Assembly (NCBI GenBank): GCA_950295325.1 | Contig: OX485808.1 | Coordinates: 41,066,527-41,129,179 of the forward strand | From: Polytrichum commune | Taxonomy: Eukaryota; Streptophyta; Polytrichopsida; Polytrichales; Polytrichaceae | Direction of reading: 5' to 3' | DNA: 62,653 bases | In this document: in pieces, positions 1 to 10,578 of the stretch | Numbering within the stretch: position 1 is the first letter of the stretch | Layout of the letters: each line of letters opens with the position of its first letter | Notes under the pieces: generated by a model | Seen by the model: only the letters and a program-made list of their open reading frames with translations | Told to the model about the DNA's origin: nothing | Databases searched by the model: none | Made by a program: the position numbers and the translations under genes

Positions 1-256
1 TGTGGTCCAATCTTTCTGCGTCGTCGGGGGTGAAGCAAGTGAATCGTGATGGGCTTCGACTGAGTGGTTTTCTTCTAGTAAGTTTTGGTCATAGTGGTCA
101 TCAAGGTGTCCTTGATGTGTGGGACCAGCAACCGACAACCTGCCATGTCAAAATTATAGCAAACTCACATAAATTTTATAAACGAGGTTGTGGGTCACAC
201 AGTAAGGGTGTATCCAAAGTGATCGGCCATGACTGAATGCACATCTGGTGCCACAT

Positions 257-275
257 TTACTACTACTACTACTAC
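257..275 (+). repeat. (TAC)n microsatellite
   Basis: About six uninterrupted TAC units. No coding context. Confidence 0.9.
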
Positions 276-312
276 ATGCAACACTCTTCCACCAAACTTG
301 TATCTGTGAATT

Positions 313-316
<4 letters not shown>

Positions 317-342
<26 letters not shown>
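317..342 (+). repeat. (CT)n microsatellite
   Basis: About thirteen uninterrupted CT units. It produces a spurious Arg-Glu or Leu-Ser run in the overlapping frames. Confidence 0.95.
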
Positions 343-343
<1 letters not shown>

Positions 344-447
344 GTATGGAGAGACAGGAGTGAATGAGTCAATCACTTTATGTGCCCATGTTTGGGAGCA
401 CTCCACATTCAAGGCGAAGTAGCTGCAATCTTTGATGCAAGCTATGC

Positions 448-775
448 GGGTGTTATTCGGTTCCTTTTCTTAATCGGACACCTATGTTCAATTGGTGTGT
501 GGTTAGGTGAGCATTGAAGAACAAACACCATGAAGACACGTGGTTAAAAGAGATTGGACTGTGTCGTCCAATTTTAGTAACTACTCCACACTCAATAGTG
601 AACATAGTTGGGAGAACCTATGTATTCGGTGCAGGGATCAACAAACATACATTTCTGATAACCCATAATTGAATAAGGGGAGGGTCCGATTTTTTTGCTG
701 ATGCTTCAACAGTTTCGTTGTGTGCATCTGATCAGTAGAAGTCAGAGAACATGAAAACGATCCTGAATAACACTC
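448..775 (+). mobile_element. MITE family K, copy 1 (full length)
   Basis: A 328-bp element with terminal inverted repeats: GGGTGTTATTCGG at the left, and at the right CCTGAATAACACTC, whose reverse complement matches with two changes. It has no coding capacity. The internal sequence aligns with copy 2 at 29234-29956, and the right third matches the tandem array at 36942-37655. The left half also resembles repeat C (shared words around GGACACCTAT and AAAAGAGATTGGACT). No target duplication is clear at either boundary, so the superfamily is unresolved. Confidence 0.75.
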
Positions 776-2033
776 ACCTACCTTAATTTTACAGCGAGCT
801 GCACTAATTTTACAGCGAGCCAGAGCAAGTCCACATTGAATGGCAGATCATGGAAGAAATTATTATGAACTTCAACAGTTGTTCAAGTGCTTGCTTGCTT
901 TGTTGGTTGGTTGGTTGGTTTGTTTGTTTGTGCACATGAATGCACACCCTGAACTCTTTGGCCGAAATGATGATGATTGTGCCAATTTTCTCGACCTCCA
1001 TAAAATTAAAACCAGGCTAGATGAAGGACTTTATTTTAAAACCCTACTTATTAGGAGTTGATGCATCACTTCCTCTCATTGGACAGCTCAATGGAATCTG
1101 ATGATCTTTTGGAGAGCATTTATGCTCAGAAGATGAAGAACTTTCTTGTGCCCTTTTGTAGTGTCGACTGGGAAGATGAATTTGTGTCAACCACATGGAG
1201 ATGAGCTGCAAGACAAGAAAGGTTAAATAGCAACAACACTTTTGCAACAACAACCAAAAAAAAACATCATCATCAGTTAGCTACCCAAAATTTTAACCTC
1301 CCTACCCAAAATGCTGCTCATCTACTGGTGCAAAAGGAGTTGACATTGAGTACAATATCCAACAAGGCTGCTCAAATCCATGAGTGTCATTAAGGTGTGC
1401 GGGCCTTATGTGGTCACTCTTTTGTATTTGGACATGACCTAGATTTGAGTGGTAATATGGTGCATGGCTTGTAGTTAAGAAGGGATGTCAAAAGACATGT
1501 GTTACAACAAGATTAACATGATGCGCTCATAATACAAACGTCACTTTAGATTCTCCAATTGAAATGAGTTCATTGCACACAATGTTCAAGATTGAAGCCC
1601 TCGTATGAGTTTCATTTTGAAGGGCTATCAAATTTCAGCCTTTTAGTTGAAGGATTGGTTCAAATCCAAGACGTCAATCCAAGAATGTAGAAGTGAAATA
1701 CAAAACTCATATTAAACTTGTGCATGAATTATATGGTACACGTTTCCAGTACAATGTGAAGAATTAAGAATCAATCATCTAACTCCATCTCTTGTAGTGA
1801 CAATGCCCTACGCTTGTTGGTTCTTGTGACGGGCATATCATATCGAGGACTTCAAGTGACGTCGTCATTTTCAATTTGGGATTGCGTTTTGAAAGGTTGT
1901 TTCGAGAGAGGTATATTCTAAAGGGCCAAACCGCATTTGAAGGGCATTGAAGACTTCAATCTTGAACACTGATTGCAAACCGTTATTTTAGAGAATTAGC
2001 CTTTTTCACACCATCTTGATGTACTTCTAGCCC
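776..2033. other. Unassigned intergenic sequence
   Basis: A 16-bp direct repeat (TAATTTTACAGCGAGC) occurs at 784-799 and 805-820. A GGTT/GTTT simple repeat lies near 900-927. No coding motif or complete mobile element was recognised. Confidence 0.45.
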
Positions 2034-2893
2034 CCTAAGAGCAAGGCCAGTGGTTCCCGCATCCACATCTACATCCGGGAATAGAAAAGTGTCCTCCGTC
2101 CGGGATGCAAGCTCGGCCTCAACTCATCATGCATCCCTTGTTCAAGCTTTAGCTCGCATCGTCACCGTAATGGTAAAGTGCCTTTAATTAGTATTTCAAA
2201 TTAGAAACCAGTACTTAGCCATGGTCAACCATAAGTACCCCTTAGTACTGATAAAAGTATTTGGAGACGTATTAGACTCTAGCTAAATAAGTACCCCTTT
2301 TGTTAAGTACCGATAAAGTACCCCTCTCTTCACCCCTACTAAGTACTCCGTAAGTACCCCCACAAATTGTGTAGGTTGTTTCAAAACAACACCTCATTAT
2401 TACCAATTGTGAAAGCCCATTATTGCCTTGAAGGTTCACATCCCGGAGGGGTATTGACCTTATTCTTAGTGGGAGAGAACTCCCCAGTGATCGGGCAGAT
2501 TTTTGGGCATGCATAATCGGTTGAGATCCTAGTGTTTGCAAGTCCGACCGGTTACATGTTGACATCCTTTGGTTTTCCTTAATGAAATTGGGGTATATTC
2601 CATAGATTCTTTTAATATGATAAGTAATTTTCATGCTGTCTTGAACTTCAACTGTTTATTTTTCAAACTCAACCAGTTCATCTGTAACTAACTGCCGGTT
2701 CTCCATGATCAATGGAACTCATGCATCCCTGAGTTCTCGGTTTTTTTGCAAATCTTTTCATCCCTTCCTTCCAGTTTGTAGGCATGGCTAACTTCGCATT
2801 CCCACACCTACATCTGCATTGCAGATGGAAAAAAGAAAGAAAAAGAAGGCAAATGCACATGCACATGCGGGATGAGTGGGCTTGCTCTAAGCC
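2034..2893. mobile_element. Putative terminal-inverted-repeat element, about 860 bp
   Basis: The left end (2034-2072, CTAAGAGCAAGGCCAGTG and following) is an imperfect inverted copy of the right end (2853-2893, reading GATGAGTGGGCTTGCTCTAAG to the right). The interior contains a reverse copy of repeat D (about 2505-2680). A 120-codon frame on the minus strand (2272-2634) runs through D and has no recognised domain. The right terminus is also the start of the 222-bp tandem array that follows. The inverted repeats are only about three-quarters identical by eye, and no target duplication was found. Confidence 0.5.
2505..2680 (-). repeat. Dispersed repeat D, copy 1
   Basis: On the minus strand it reads through CAACATGTAACCGGTCGG and GATTATGCATGCCC, words shared with D copies near 12.2, 30.4, 45.6, 55.8 and 58.3 kb. 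The reading frame containing STCNRSDLQTLGSQPIMHAQ aligns with frames in the 12.2-kb and 45.6-kb copies. Confidence 0.7.
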
Positions 2894-3512
2894 TTTTGAC
2901 ATCATGGACTCTTAAAACCATGTTCCTTTCATTAGGAGCCATGTGATCACTTACACAGAAAGAGAATCTTCACCTTGACTTTGACTTCCTACAATTTTTG
3001 CATCTCTACTCTGATCCTGAACTTGGAATGATAATCAAAGCAATTTGCAATTGTTATCATGATGAAATAGTAAATGCAAATGCAGATGCGGGATGAGTGG
3101 GCTTGTTCTAAGCCTTAATTTTGACATCCCGGACTCTAAAGAGTTTTCATTTCATTAGGAGTCATGTGATCACTTAAAGAGAAAAAAAAAAACCTTCACC
3201 TTGACTTTGACTTCCTTAATTTTTGCATCTCTACTCTAATCTTGAACTTGAAACGATAATAAAAGCAATTTTCAATTGTTATCATGATGAAATAGTAAAT
3301 GCAGATTTGGATGTGGGATGAGTGGGCTTGTTCTAAGCCTTTTGACATCCTAGACTCTAAAGAGTTTTCATTAGAAGTCACGTGATCCTTTGAAGAGAAA
3401 AGAGAATCTTCACCTTGACTTTGACCTCCTATAATTTTTGCGTCTCTACTCTGATCTTGAACTTGAAATGATAATCAAAGCAATTTGCAATTGCTATAAT
3501 GATGAAATAGTT
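2850..3512 (+). repeat. 222-bp tandem array, three units
   Basis: The anchor word GCGGGATGAGTGGGCTTG (or one-base variants) starts at 2867, 3089 and 3313, giving periods of 222 and 224 bp. The rest of each unit also repeats: GTCATGTGATCACTT, CACCTTGACTTTGACTTCCT, CTCTACTCTGATCTTGAACTTG and ATCATGATGAAATAGT. The array ends near 3512, where the flank becomes unrelated. The unit begins with the right inverted repeat of the preceding 860-bp element, so the array looks like an amplified transposon end. Confidence 0.9.
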
Positions 3513-4489
3513 CATGAGCCGATCCAACGGTTAGAAAGGTTTGTGGAGTTTGAAGTGTCCACAATAGGGCCACACACCTTAAGCTTTTAAAAGTCCCAAA
3601 CCAAAACATTCCAAAAGGTGCCTCTCAACTTGTGAGGATAGATCTTTCTAGAAGCATAAGCATTTCTAAATAATACATATATATGTTCACGGATAGCTAA
3701 TGAGGAAATCTATCAATTCCAAAAGTTTGATCACTGAAGATCCTTAATGGTTATCCTCTATTCCTCACGAAGTGTTCACATTTGACAAGGCAATGTTAAA
3801 AACTCTCGCACTTCAAAAGCACTAAGTTGATATTTGCAACTTCCCACCACTCTATGATACATATGATTCTAGCCTATCATATCATGTTTCTCATTGAAAC
3901 CATGAGATTTGTGATAATTCTATACTCCATATGGCAGGGTCAAAAATATACTTTTTCTTGGATTTTTACCGTATATATGTAATCCTTTGACAGTGCATCA
4001 CAACTTCGGTTTTGCAATAGTGCTCCAAAGTCCCTTTGATACATGCTTTTATGCCCATCATGGATTGTGCCACATAACATTGTGAAGAGGTTGTAATGTG
4101 GACCCTCTATGAAAAGTGAAAACATTATGCAAGCTGGAGAAAGCGAATTAATAAAATCATATCCCATTACATATTAGATTCAGACTTAAGAATGACTAGG
4201 ATGGTCCAAAATTGACTCTTGCGCTTGTGGCCAAAGGTTCCTCTCGTAAGGTAGATGCCGATTTTATTTAGACACCTATATTTGAGTAACATGTGGTTAG
4301 ATGTGGTTCCAAAAATCCATGGGATGTGGACTTTTTATTGGAAACTTAAATGACGTGTGTAGGTTACTTTGAAATTAAACCCCTTATATATGAGAAGTTT
4401 ATAAAGAAAATTAAATGTACATGTACTATCTGTTGATTAGAAGATGGATTCATGTATTTATACTTAACTTTTAAGTTAATGTGATAAAT
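3513..4489. other. Unassigned intergenic sequence
   Basis: Contains a degenerate fragment of repeat C near 4258-4340 (ACACCTATATTTGAGT, then GTGGTTCCAAAAATCC). Otherwise there are no recognisable genes or repeats. A 75-codon minus-strand frame at 3940-4167 has no motif. Confidence 0.4.
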
Positions 4490-5013
4490 GCCTACATTAC
4501 ATATAAATCATGAATTAAATATGGCTTTATTATATATGAAGTCCACTTTCACTTTCCAATGAGAAAATCATTGAGCATTTCTTTCATTCATAGCATGTAA
4601 CTCAATGATTACATCAAACCAACAAAGACAAAAGCACAATAACTTAGCCATAATAAGGAGAGCAAAACTCAATGATGCTCATGAGCACTCCAAGCACCTC
4701 CAATTGTAAACATATGGAACCCAAAATGGACAAGTTTGTTGTTGAGGACTATTACCATGTGACAATAGTGGATGAAAACATGAATTGAATGAAACTAACA
4801 CATCTATTGGCAAGTTTTTCTCTAAAGCTTAGGGGACCCTTTTGTACATCCACCTTTATTTTAGATTTCTTAATAGCCTTCTTGGATGTACATACTAGAG
4901 AAAAATATACCTCTCCCTTATGTATACCATGTATCCTAATGCCTCAAATAACACCCCTTCTTACACTCACGTTAGTTTGTATGTACTATGAAGAGTTCAC
5001 CCCCCCCCCCCCC
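4490..5013 (-). mobile_element. Truncated copy of transposon R
   Basis: Aligns with the reverse complement of about 9038-9585, the left end of the intact R element. Shared stretches include CTTTCCAATGAGAAA, TTCATTCATAGCATGT, CACAATAACTTAGCCA, GTTGAGGACTATTACCAT and CTTCTTACACTCAC. The outer terminus near 4995-5013, expected to read CACCCCCTGGGG, has become a 14-base C run. The inner end simply stops, so this is a one-ended fragment. The overlapping 78-codon frame (4789-5025) aligns with a frame in the intact copy, but the similarity is equally good at DNA level, so it is not called a gene. Confidence 0.75.
5000..5013 (+). repeat. Poly-C run (14)
   Basis: Uninterrupted C tract at the degenerate terminus of the R fragment. 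Confidence 0.9.
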
Positions 5014-5135
5014 GGCAAAAACTAATACCAAAAAGATGTGTGCTTAAGAGAGATTGGCATATGTGCTAAGAACTTGATAACCATTCTAGCCTCTCAATAG
5101 TCAGCATTATTATTTTTTTAATTTTTGAAAAATAT

Positions 5136-5166
<31 letters not shown>

Positions 5167-5310
5167 TGTATGACCAACAAGGAGCACAAGAATCTTTACT
5201 TTGTTAAGGAATAAGAAATTCATGTGAGCTCCAGAACTTATGAGGAAAGTGGCCATGGCCTTGACGATTTGGATTTGCTAACCATCTCATACTAGTCGTG
5301 TGTTTATTTC
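5014..5310 (+). repeat. Repeat C, copy 1 (left-truncated)
   Basis: Shares AATACCAAAAAGATGTGTG, AGAGATTGGCATATG, CTTGATAACCATT and TTGGATTTGCTAACCATCTC with the other C copies near 20.6, 30.0, 41.8, 54.6 and (minus strand) 60.3 kb. It is abutted on the left by the R terminus. A (GT)n/G12 tract at 5139-5164 sits where other C copies carry poly-G. Confidence 0.75.
5139..5164 (+). repeat. (GT)n followed by poly-G (12)
   Basis: About seven GT units followed by twelve G, inside repeat C. Confidence 0.9.
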
Positions 5311-5807
5311 CAAGGAGAGGTAGGATAGTAAGAAAAATTGATCATTAGGATCCACCTACCTTAGGGGTTTCTCCCATAAGGAGAGAGGGTGCTATTTCAT
5401 ATGAGCATACCTTTCATTCATCCAACATAAAAGTCCTGAAATAGCATGCAACCTTGAGTTTACTTTGTTTTAGTTGGTTTGACTTTGGAATTAGTTTCTA
5501 AAAACCCCAAATAGTGTACTATATTAAGACACCACCATTAATGGTCATTGGGTGTCAGCAAACCTAGCTTCATTGTCATAGGATGTTATCTTAGAGCTAT
5601 AGTCATAATATCTCAAGACTATAGTAATGTTATCTTGGAACCATAATTACCAACAAGGCATGTTTCCTTGAAGGTATCAAACCTTATATAGGTCCTATAA
5701 GTAGAAGGTTAACAAAGAGGAAGTGACCTCTTGCTCTTGGGTGCTCTTTTGCTCGTAGACTCTCTCTCTTTCTCTCACACACATTTTCACTTTGTTTTGT
5801 AACATGG
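5311..5807. other. Unassigned intergenic sequence
   Basis: AT-rich, with small inverted and direct repeats near 5580-5650 (GCTATAGTCATAAT, GACTATAGTAATGTTATC). No coding evidence. A CT-rich stretch lies at 5758-5780. Confidence 0.4.
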
Positions 5808-5877
5808 TTTTTTTTTTTTTTTGGCACAAATTGAAAATTCAATTGCAGAGAGAACCTTAAATACAACCAACCCAGCC
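5808..5877 (-). mobile_element. SINE-like retroposon Q, copy 1 (3' end)
   Basis: The minus strand ends in TTTTCAATTTGTGCC plus an A tract (the T run at 5808-5822 on the plus strand), as in Q copies at 13821-13926 and 49107-49207. It is 5'-truncated and degenerate towards 5877. The A tail fixes the orientation. Confidence 0.6.
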
Positions 5878-8404
5878 AAAAAATTTTTGTAACACATTGT
5901 TAGCATAAAGCTCTAACGAATGTTGTTGTTGGTCAGGTGTATTTTCATGAGAATGGTATTTTCTTTAGTTCTTCTAAGGAAAAAGAAGAAGAAAGGTGTA
6001 ATAACTGCAAAATATGGTGTAGCAGTGTGGAGAGCAAGCAATGTATTTGTGTATGATTGTGTCATAAAGTTTATGTGTTGCATTGGTGTTAGTATTGGTG
6101 TTTTTTTAGGGGCCATTAGCATTTTGGAGTGATGGAAAATTACTTGAGAGGATAATACACAATATAGGATTGTGATTCCAAACAGTAAAATGACGCACTT
6201 GGAGAAATTAAGTTTTTCTCCTTCCACAATTAATGGGGAAAACTACTAAATTTGGGCCGTTGATGTTGAAATGCATCTACATGCGCATGGCCTTGCTCAA
6301 AAATTGAGGAATCATCTTTAGAAATTCTCACATATCCTAATGTCTAAGCACTGGTTTTCATATGACATCACCTCAACCCAACATTGGAGTTGCAATACCT
6401 CACCGTAACATTGGCTCGTGTTTTGTGGGCAACACTTCAAAGCTGATGTAATCACCAATAAACAATTTTTTTACCTAATGCTCACTATAATTGGATCCAT
6501 CTTTGAGTTCAATATTATTCAACCATAGCCCAGTATAATACTAAGATGTATAAGATAGCATCTCACCTATCTTTGTGTGGTGAACCAATTGAAGATGCAC
6601 ACATGGTGGAAAACACTATTTACATTTTCATATTGCCACTGTTGTATTGACACAACAATTTCGAAACATATATTATATGAAATATTTTGATCTCATGTTA
6701 GTATTATTATTGGTTGGAAAAAAAAATGAACTCTTGTTCCAGGACCATGGTAAATAACCTATTGGAATGTATCCCATGCATAGTCATTCAACACAAGTGT
6801 TAATAACGCACTTTACATCTCAAGGACCGATAAGAAGACTAAAGCTAGAGAAAAGAAGTCGGACATCAACGCGAAGGGAGCCTCGATGAGCACATAAGTA
6901 TTACACACCATTGTCTTCACAGTAGGATCGTTTGTTGAGGCTTTCACCCACACGATCGTTATTGTGAGATACTTACACTCATTTCAAATGCAAAACCAAA
7001 GGTCATATTGCTAAGAGTTGCAAGACAATCCCCTCATATGATGAAACAACTAGATATCCAATTGGAATTTCATACCACCTCCACCTTTATTGACACTGAG
7101 TGTGATACTTGGAATGTTCTTTGTTGTTAGAAAAATATCACTTCTGACACTATTGTTTTGTAACAAAAAATATTTTTCTTCTCTAGGTCTTATGATAACC
7201 AAGCATATCACCACCATAATTGATAGTCGTTTGGTATCGTACCAAATTGGTGAAGTTTAGTTTGATATGCCTAGAGGTACATGCATGTTTTTAGAGTTCT
7301 TTACTCACCAACGTCGTCTAGAAACCTATTGAGTTTCAAGGATGTTAGATGCAATGGATATCACCTTCGTACAACTGAGGACAATAATCAAGAATTGTTG
7401 TAGGTTTTAGATCCTGGTGGACGCCCAATCAAAGATATTCCAACATACACCTTAGGCCTATATATCATTCATTTGTTTTATTCACCCAAGGGGGAGATTG
7501 CGGCATTTTGTGTGAACAAGTAGCATGAGCGCATGGGACATCCATGAATTTCGGCAATGAGGCGAATTGTTCCCAACACAAAAAGACTTGAACTTCAAGT
7601 GTCGAGTTTCTTAAAAGATATGAAATCTTATGAATTTTGTGCTTTGGGGAAAAATTATCACTTTATCTCATAGATGAAAATTGCCACATGAACTCTTAGT
7701 TATATTTCATAGGGTTCAAAAGACATTTGCGGTCCAATAGATCCAGCATGCAAACTGTTTAAATTTTTTCCTTTGATTGATGCATCCAAATGGTCACATT
7801 ATTTTCTCTTAGCTAGTAGGCATCTAACTTTTCCTTAGTAGATAGACTATCTGATCATTCAATAATGCAATAAATGTTACTAAATCGTATATTTATGTTG
7901 TCAATACTCTTGCTCATATATAGAGATTTTTTGCTCAAATCACACCCATGAAATAAAATTGTGGTAAAGACCTTCAACCCACAAACAACAAACCCAAACA
8001 AAGGTACATACCGCGCATGAGGGTGTGCTTCCAAAACATTGAGCTTGATAATTGTAAAGGAGAAATAACGGTTGACTCACTAAGAGATTGCAATCAACCT
8101 TCTAAAGACATGGAAGACAATGCACCCAGGCAGATGTATGTGCGGCACACGAGAGTGTGCTTCTAAGCATTGAGCTAGATGCAACACCAGTTGATTCAAC
8201 AAATATTGCAAACAACTTTGTGAAGACAAGAGAGCTATGGGACCACATGCAGGTAAACTTATATGATACATTTAGTCCATGTGTCACAACACTTGGACAA
8301 TGATTGTGATCCGACTTGTAGCTGAGGCTCGTAATCAGAATGATTGGCATGTGTGATAAAAAGCCATGAGATCTGAACTAGAGCCTTTAAGATCATGAAA
8401 GGTA
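5878..8404. other. Unassigned sequence upstream of the copia remnant
   Basis: Probably includes decayed 5' parts of the copia element, but no gag, protease or integrase motif could be read with confidence. Around 7330-7460 one frame reads NGYHLRTTEDNNQELL and later VLDPGGRPIKDIP, which looks like old coding sequence that I cannot assign. At about 8003-8240 two imperfect 130-140-bp direct copies occur (anchors GAGGGTGTGCTTCCA and GAGAGTGTGCTTCTA). No LTR was identified. Confidence 0.4.
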
Positions 8405-9037
8405 TTGAGACTACACCAATAGGAGTTAACCCAATGGGTTGTAAATGGATGTTTGTGAGAAAAACATGATAAGTTTGGAAACGTTTTCCCGTACAAAGTA
8501 TGGCTAATTGCTCAAGGCTTCACCCATTGTCTAGGCCTTGATCATGAAGAGATGTATTTCCTTGTAATGGACTCAATTACATTCATGTGTATCCTAAGTC
8601 TTGTAATTGACAAGAAATTGGAAACAAGGTTGATGAATGTAATCACCACAAACTTATGAATATGTGTGAAGGTCCCTACATGGTGGGTGGAATTCCAACA
8701 CTCTCAAAAGCAACCAAGATACCTTAAATTAAAGAGGCATTGTATGTTGCAGGATGTGGTACAAACGTCTATGAGAATTTTTTTTTATAGGTCAAAGTTT
8801 TAAGACTAATGAGGTTTATCCATGTGTTTTCATCAAACAAACTCACACATGGTTAGTTATTGTGGCCGTATATGTTGATGACCTCAACCTGAGTGGAACA
8901 ATTGATGTCATCTTCCTAATTGTTCCTCAATTCAAAGGTGAATTTGATATGAAAGATCTTGGAGAAGCGACTTTCTATCTTGGTCTATAGGTCGAACATC
9001 TTGCAAGAGGCATTTTTCTACATCATAGCTTTTACAC
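8405..9037 (+). pseudogene. Ty1/copia reverse transcriptase remnant, N-terminal part
   Basis: Reading across frameshifts and stops gives the copia reverse-transcriptase order: GCKWMFVRKHD (about 8437), then YKVWLIAQGFTHCLGLDHEE (about 8495-8555) and MDSITFMCILSLVIDKKLETRLM. Further on come VAVYVDDLNLSGT, with the catalytic YVDD box at 8871-8882, then FDMKDLGEATFYLGL, an in-frame stop, and HLARGIFLHHSFYT. Intact copia Pol would polymerise cDNA in a cytoplasmic particle. This copy has stops and frameshifts and is interrupted at 9037 by transposon R; homology resumes at 11320. It is dead, and clearly of the plant copia type. The lineage was not determined. Confidence 0.9.
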
Positions 9038-9966
9038 ACCCCAGGGGATGGACTCTTCCTACCACGTACAAGCTAATGTGAGTGTAAGAAGGGTTTTATT
9101 GTGAGGCATTAGCATATATAGTATATGTACAAGAGAGGTATTAATTTTTTTTCTTCTTCTAGTGTGTACATGAAAAAAAGCTCCTAAGAATTTTGAAGTG
9201 AATGTAGATGCACAAAAGGGGGCCCTAAGATTTAGAGAAAAAATTGACAAGAAATGTGTTTCTTTCATCCAATTCACGTTTTCATCCATTGTTGTCATAT
9301 GGTAATAGTCCTCAACGACTGCCCAATCCATTTTTGTTAGGGTTTGCATTAGGGTTCTAGATTTTTACAAATTAGAGGCTCTTGGACAACATGGGCTCTT
9401 TTGAGTTTTTTGTCTCCTAATTGTGGCTAAGTTATTGTGCTCTAGTCTTTATTTGTTTGGTATAATTGTTGAATCACATGCTATGAATGAAAATTTGTTC
9501 AATGACTTTCTCATTGGAAAGTGGAAGTGGATTTTATATGTGATAAGTGCCTATTTAAGTCATGATTTATATCTTGTATGTGTATGAGCCCAAAATGAGT
9601 GCTCATATTTGTTTTATGTTTAGGATCTATTTAGAATTGCATTTGGAGTGTTATGGAAACAATCAAAAGTATAAAAAGAGTGAGGCTTGGTGTGGATTTG
9701 TGTTTAGGCCTTAAGCCATTTTGTGTGGTGAATTAGAAGTTTAGTGACATTAGGGAGTGTTTTGATTAGAGGAGTAGTGCTTGATGAGGCAAGGGGAAGT
9801 GCCTTGATTTAAATGTTTGAATTAGAACATGTTCTTGTTGGTTTAGGGGGTGAGGGCTTAGTGGATAGGATGAGGTCCTACTAAGTAGGAGATGGGTAAG
9901 GAGGTTGTGGTTTGGGTGCCCTCCCTCCTTCCTTCCTCCTCTCTCTCATTCTCTCTCTCTCTCATT

Positions 9967-10051
9967 TGTGTGTGTGTGTGAGTGTGAGTGTGGGGGTGGG
10001 TGTGGGTGTGGGTGTGGGTGTGGGTGTGGGTGTGGGTGTGGGTGTGTGTGT
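9967..10051 (+). repeat. (GT)n / (GGGTGT)n minisatellite
   Basis: A GT run grades into about nine copies of the hexamer GGGTGT. It is strongly G-biased on the plus strand and could form G-quadruplexes. It resembles a telomeric repeat only superficially: the plant telomere unit TTTAGGG is absent. Confidence 0.9.
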
Positions 10052-10201
10052 TGTAGTGTGGTAGAAAAATATATTTGATTAGGGGGGAACTTAGAAATAT
10101 AGTGATTAAGGTAGGAATTAGTTAGTAGTTTATTAGGATTAGTAAGGCGTGGTTAGATTAATTAGCTAGGGGGGTTTGTAGAGATTAAGTAGCTAAGGTT
10201 A

Positions 10202-10578
10202 AAAGCTGGGCTTCTAAAGCTGCTGCCGCAACTGGATTAAGAGCTGGGCTTATGAAGTTGCTGCCAACTGGGTTAAGAGCTGGGCTTATGAAGCAGCTGC
10301 CGCAGCTGGGCTAAGAGCTGGGCTTATGAAGCTGCTGCCAACTGGGTTAAGAGCTGGGCTTATGAAGCAGCTGCCGCAGCTGGACTAAGAGTTGGGCTTA
10401 TGAGGCTGCTGCCGCAACTGGATTAAGAGCTGGGCTTAAGAAGTAGCTGCCGCAGCTGGGCTAAGAGCTAGGCTTATGAAGCTGCTGCCGCAACTGGATT
10501 AAGAGCTGGGCTAATGAAGCTGCTGCCGCAACTGGGTTAAGAGCTGGGCTTATGAAGCTGTTGCCGCGCTAGGTGGAG
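10202..10578 (+). repeat. 38-bp minisatellite, ten units
   Basis: Ten head-to-tail units starting with GAGCTGGGCTTATGAAG and continuing CTGCTGCCGCAACTGGATTAA. Most are 38 bp; two are 35 bp, lacking the CGC triplet. Because 38 is not a multiple of three, the array is not a coding repeat. Variants alternate between AAGCTGCTGCC and AAGCAGCTGCC, suggesting higher-order unit duplication. It lies within transposon R. Confidence 0.95.

Larger units (their letters stand above)
1..447. other. Unassigned intergenic sequence with two microsatellites
   Basis: No gene or known element is recognisable. Short reading frames on both strands overlap the microsatellites at 257-275 and 317-342 and carry no protein motif. 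Confidence 0.5.

Noticed and set aside
1656-1670. tRNA gene suggested by the box-B-like GGTTCAAATCC
   Set aside because: No A box, acceptor stem or anticodon arm can be drawn around it.
9059-9349. Conserved protein shared by the two R copies (96- and 78-codon frames)
   Set aside because: The DNA aligns equally well outside the frames, and the two copies differ by many non-synonymous changes; shared transposon end sequence suffices.
9967-10051. Interstitial telomere
   Set aside because: The hexamer is GGGTGT, not the plant TTTAGGG unit, and it grades from a GT microsatellite inside a transposon.
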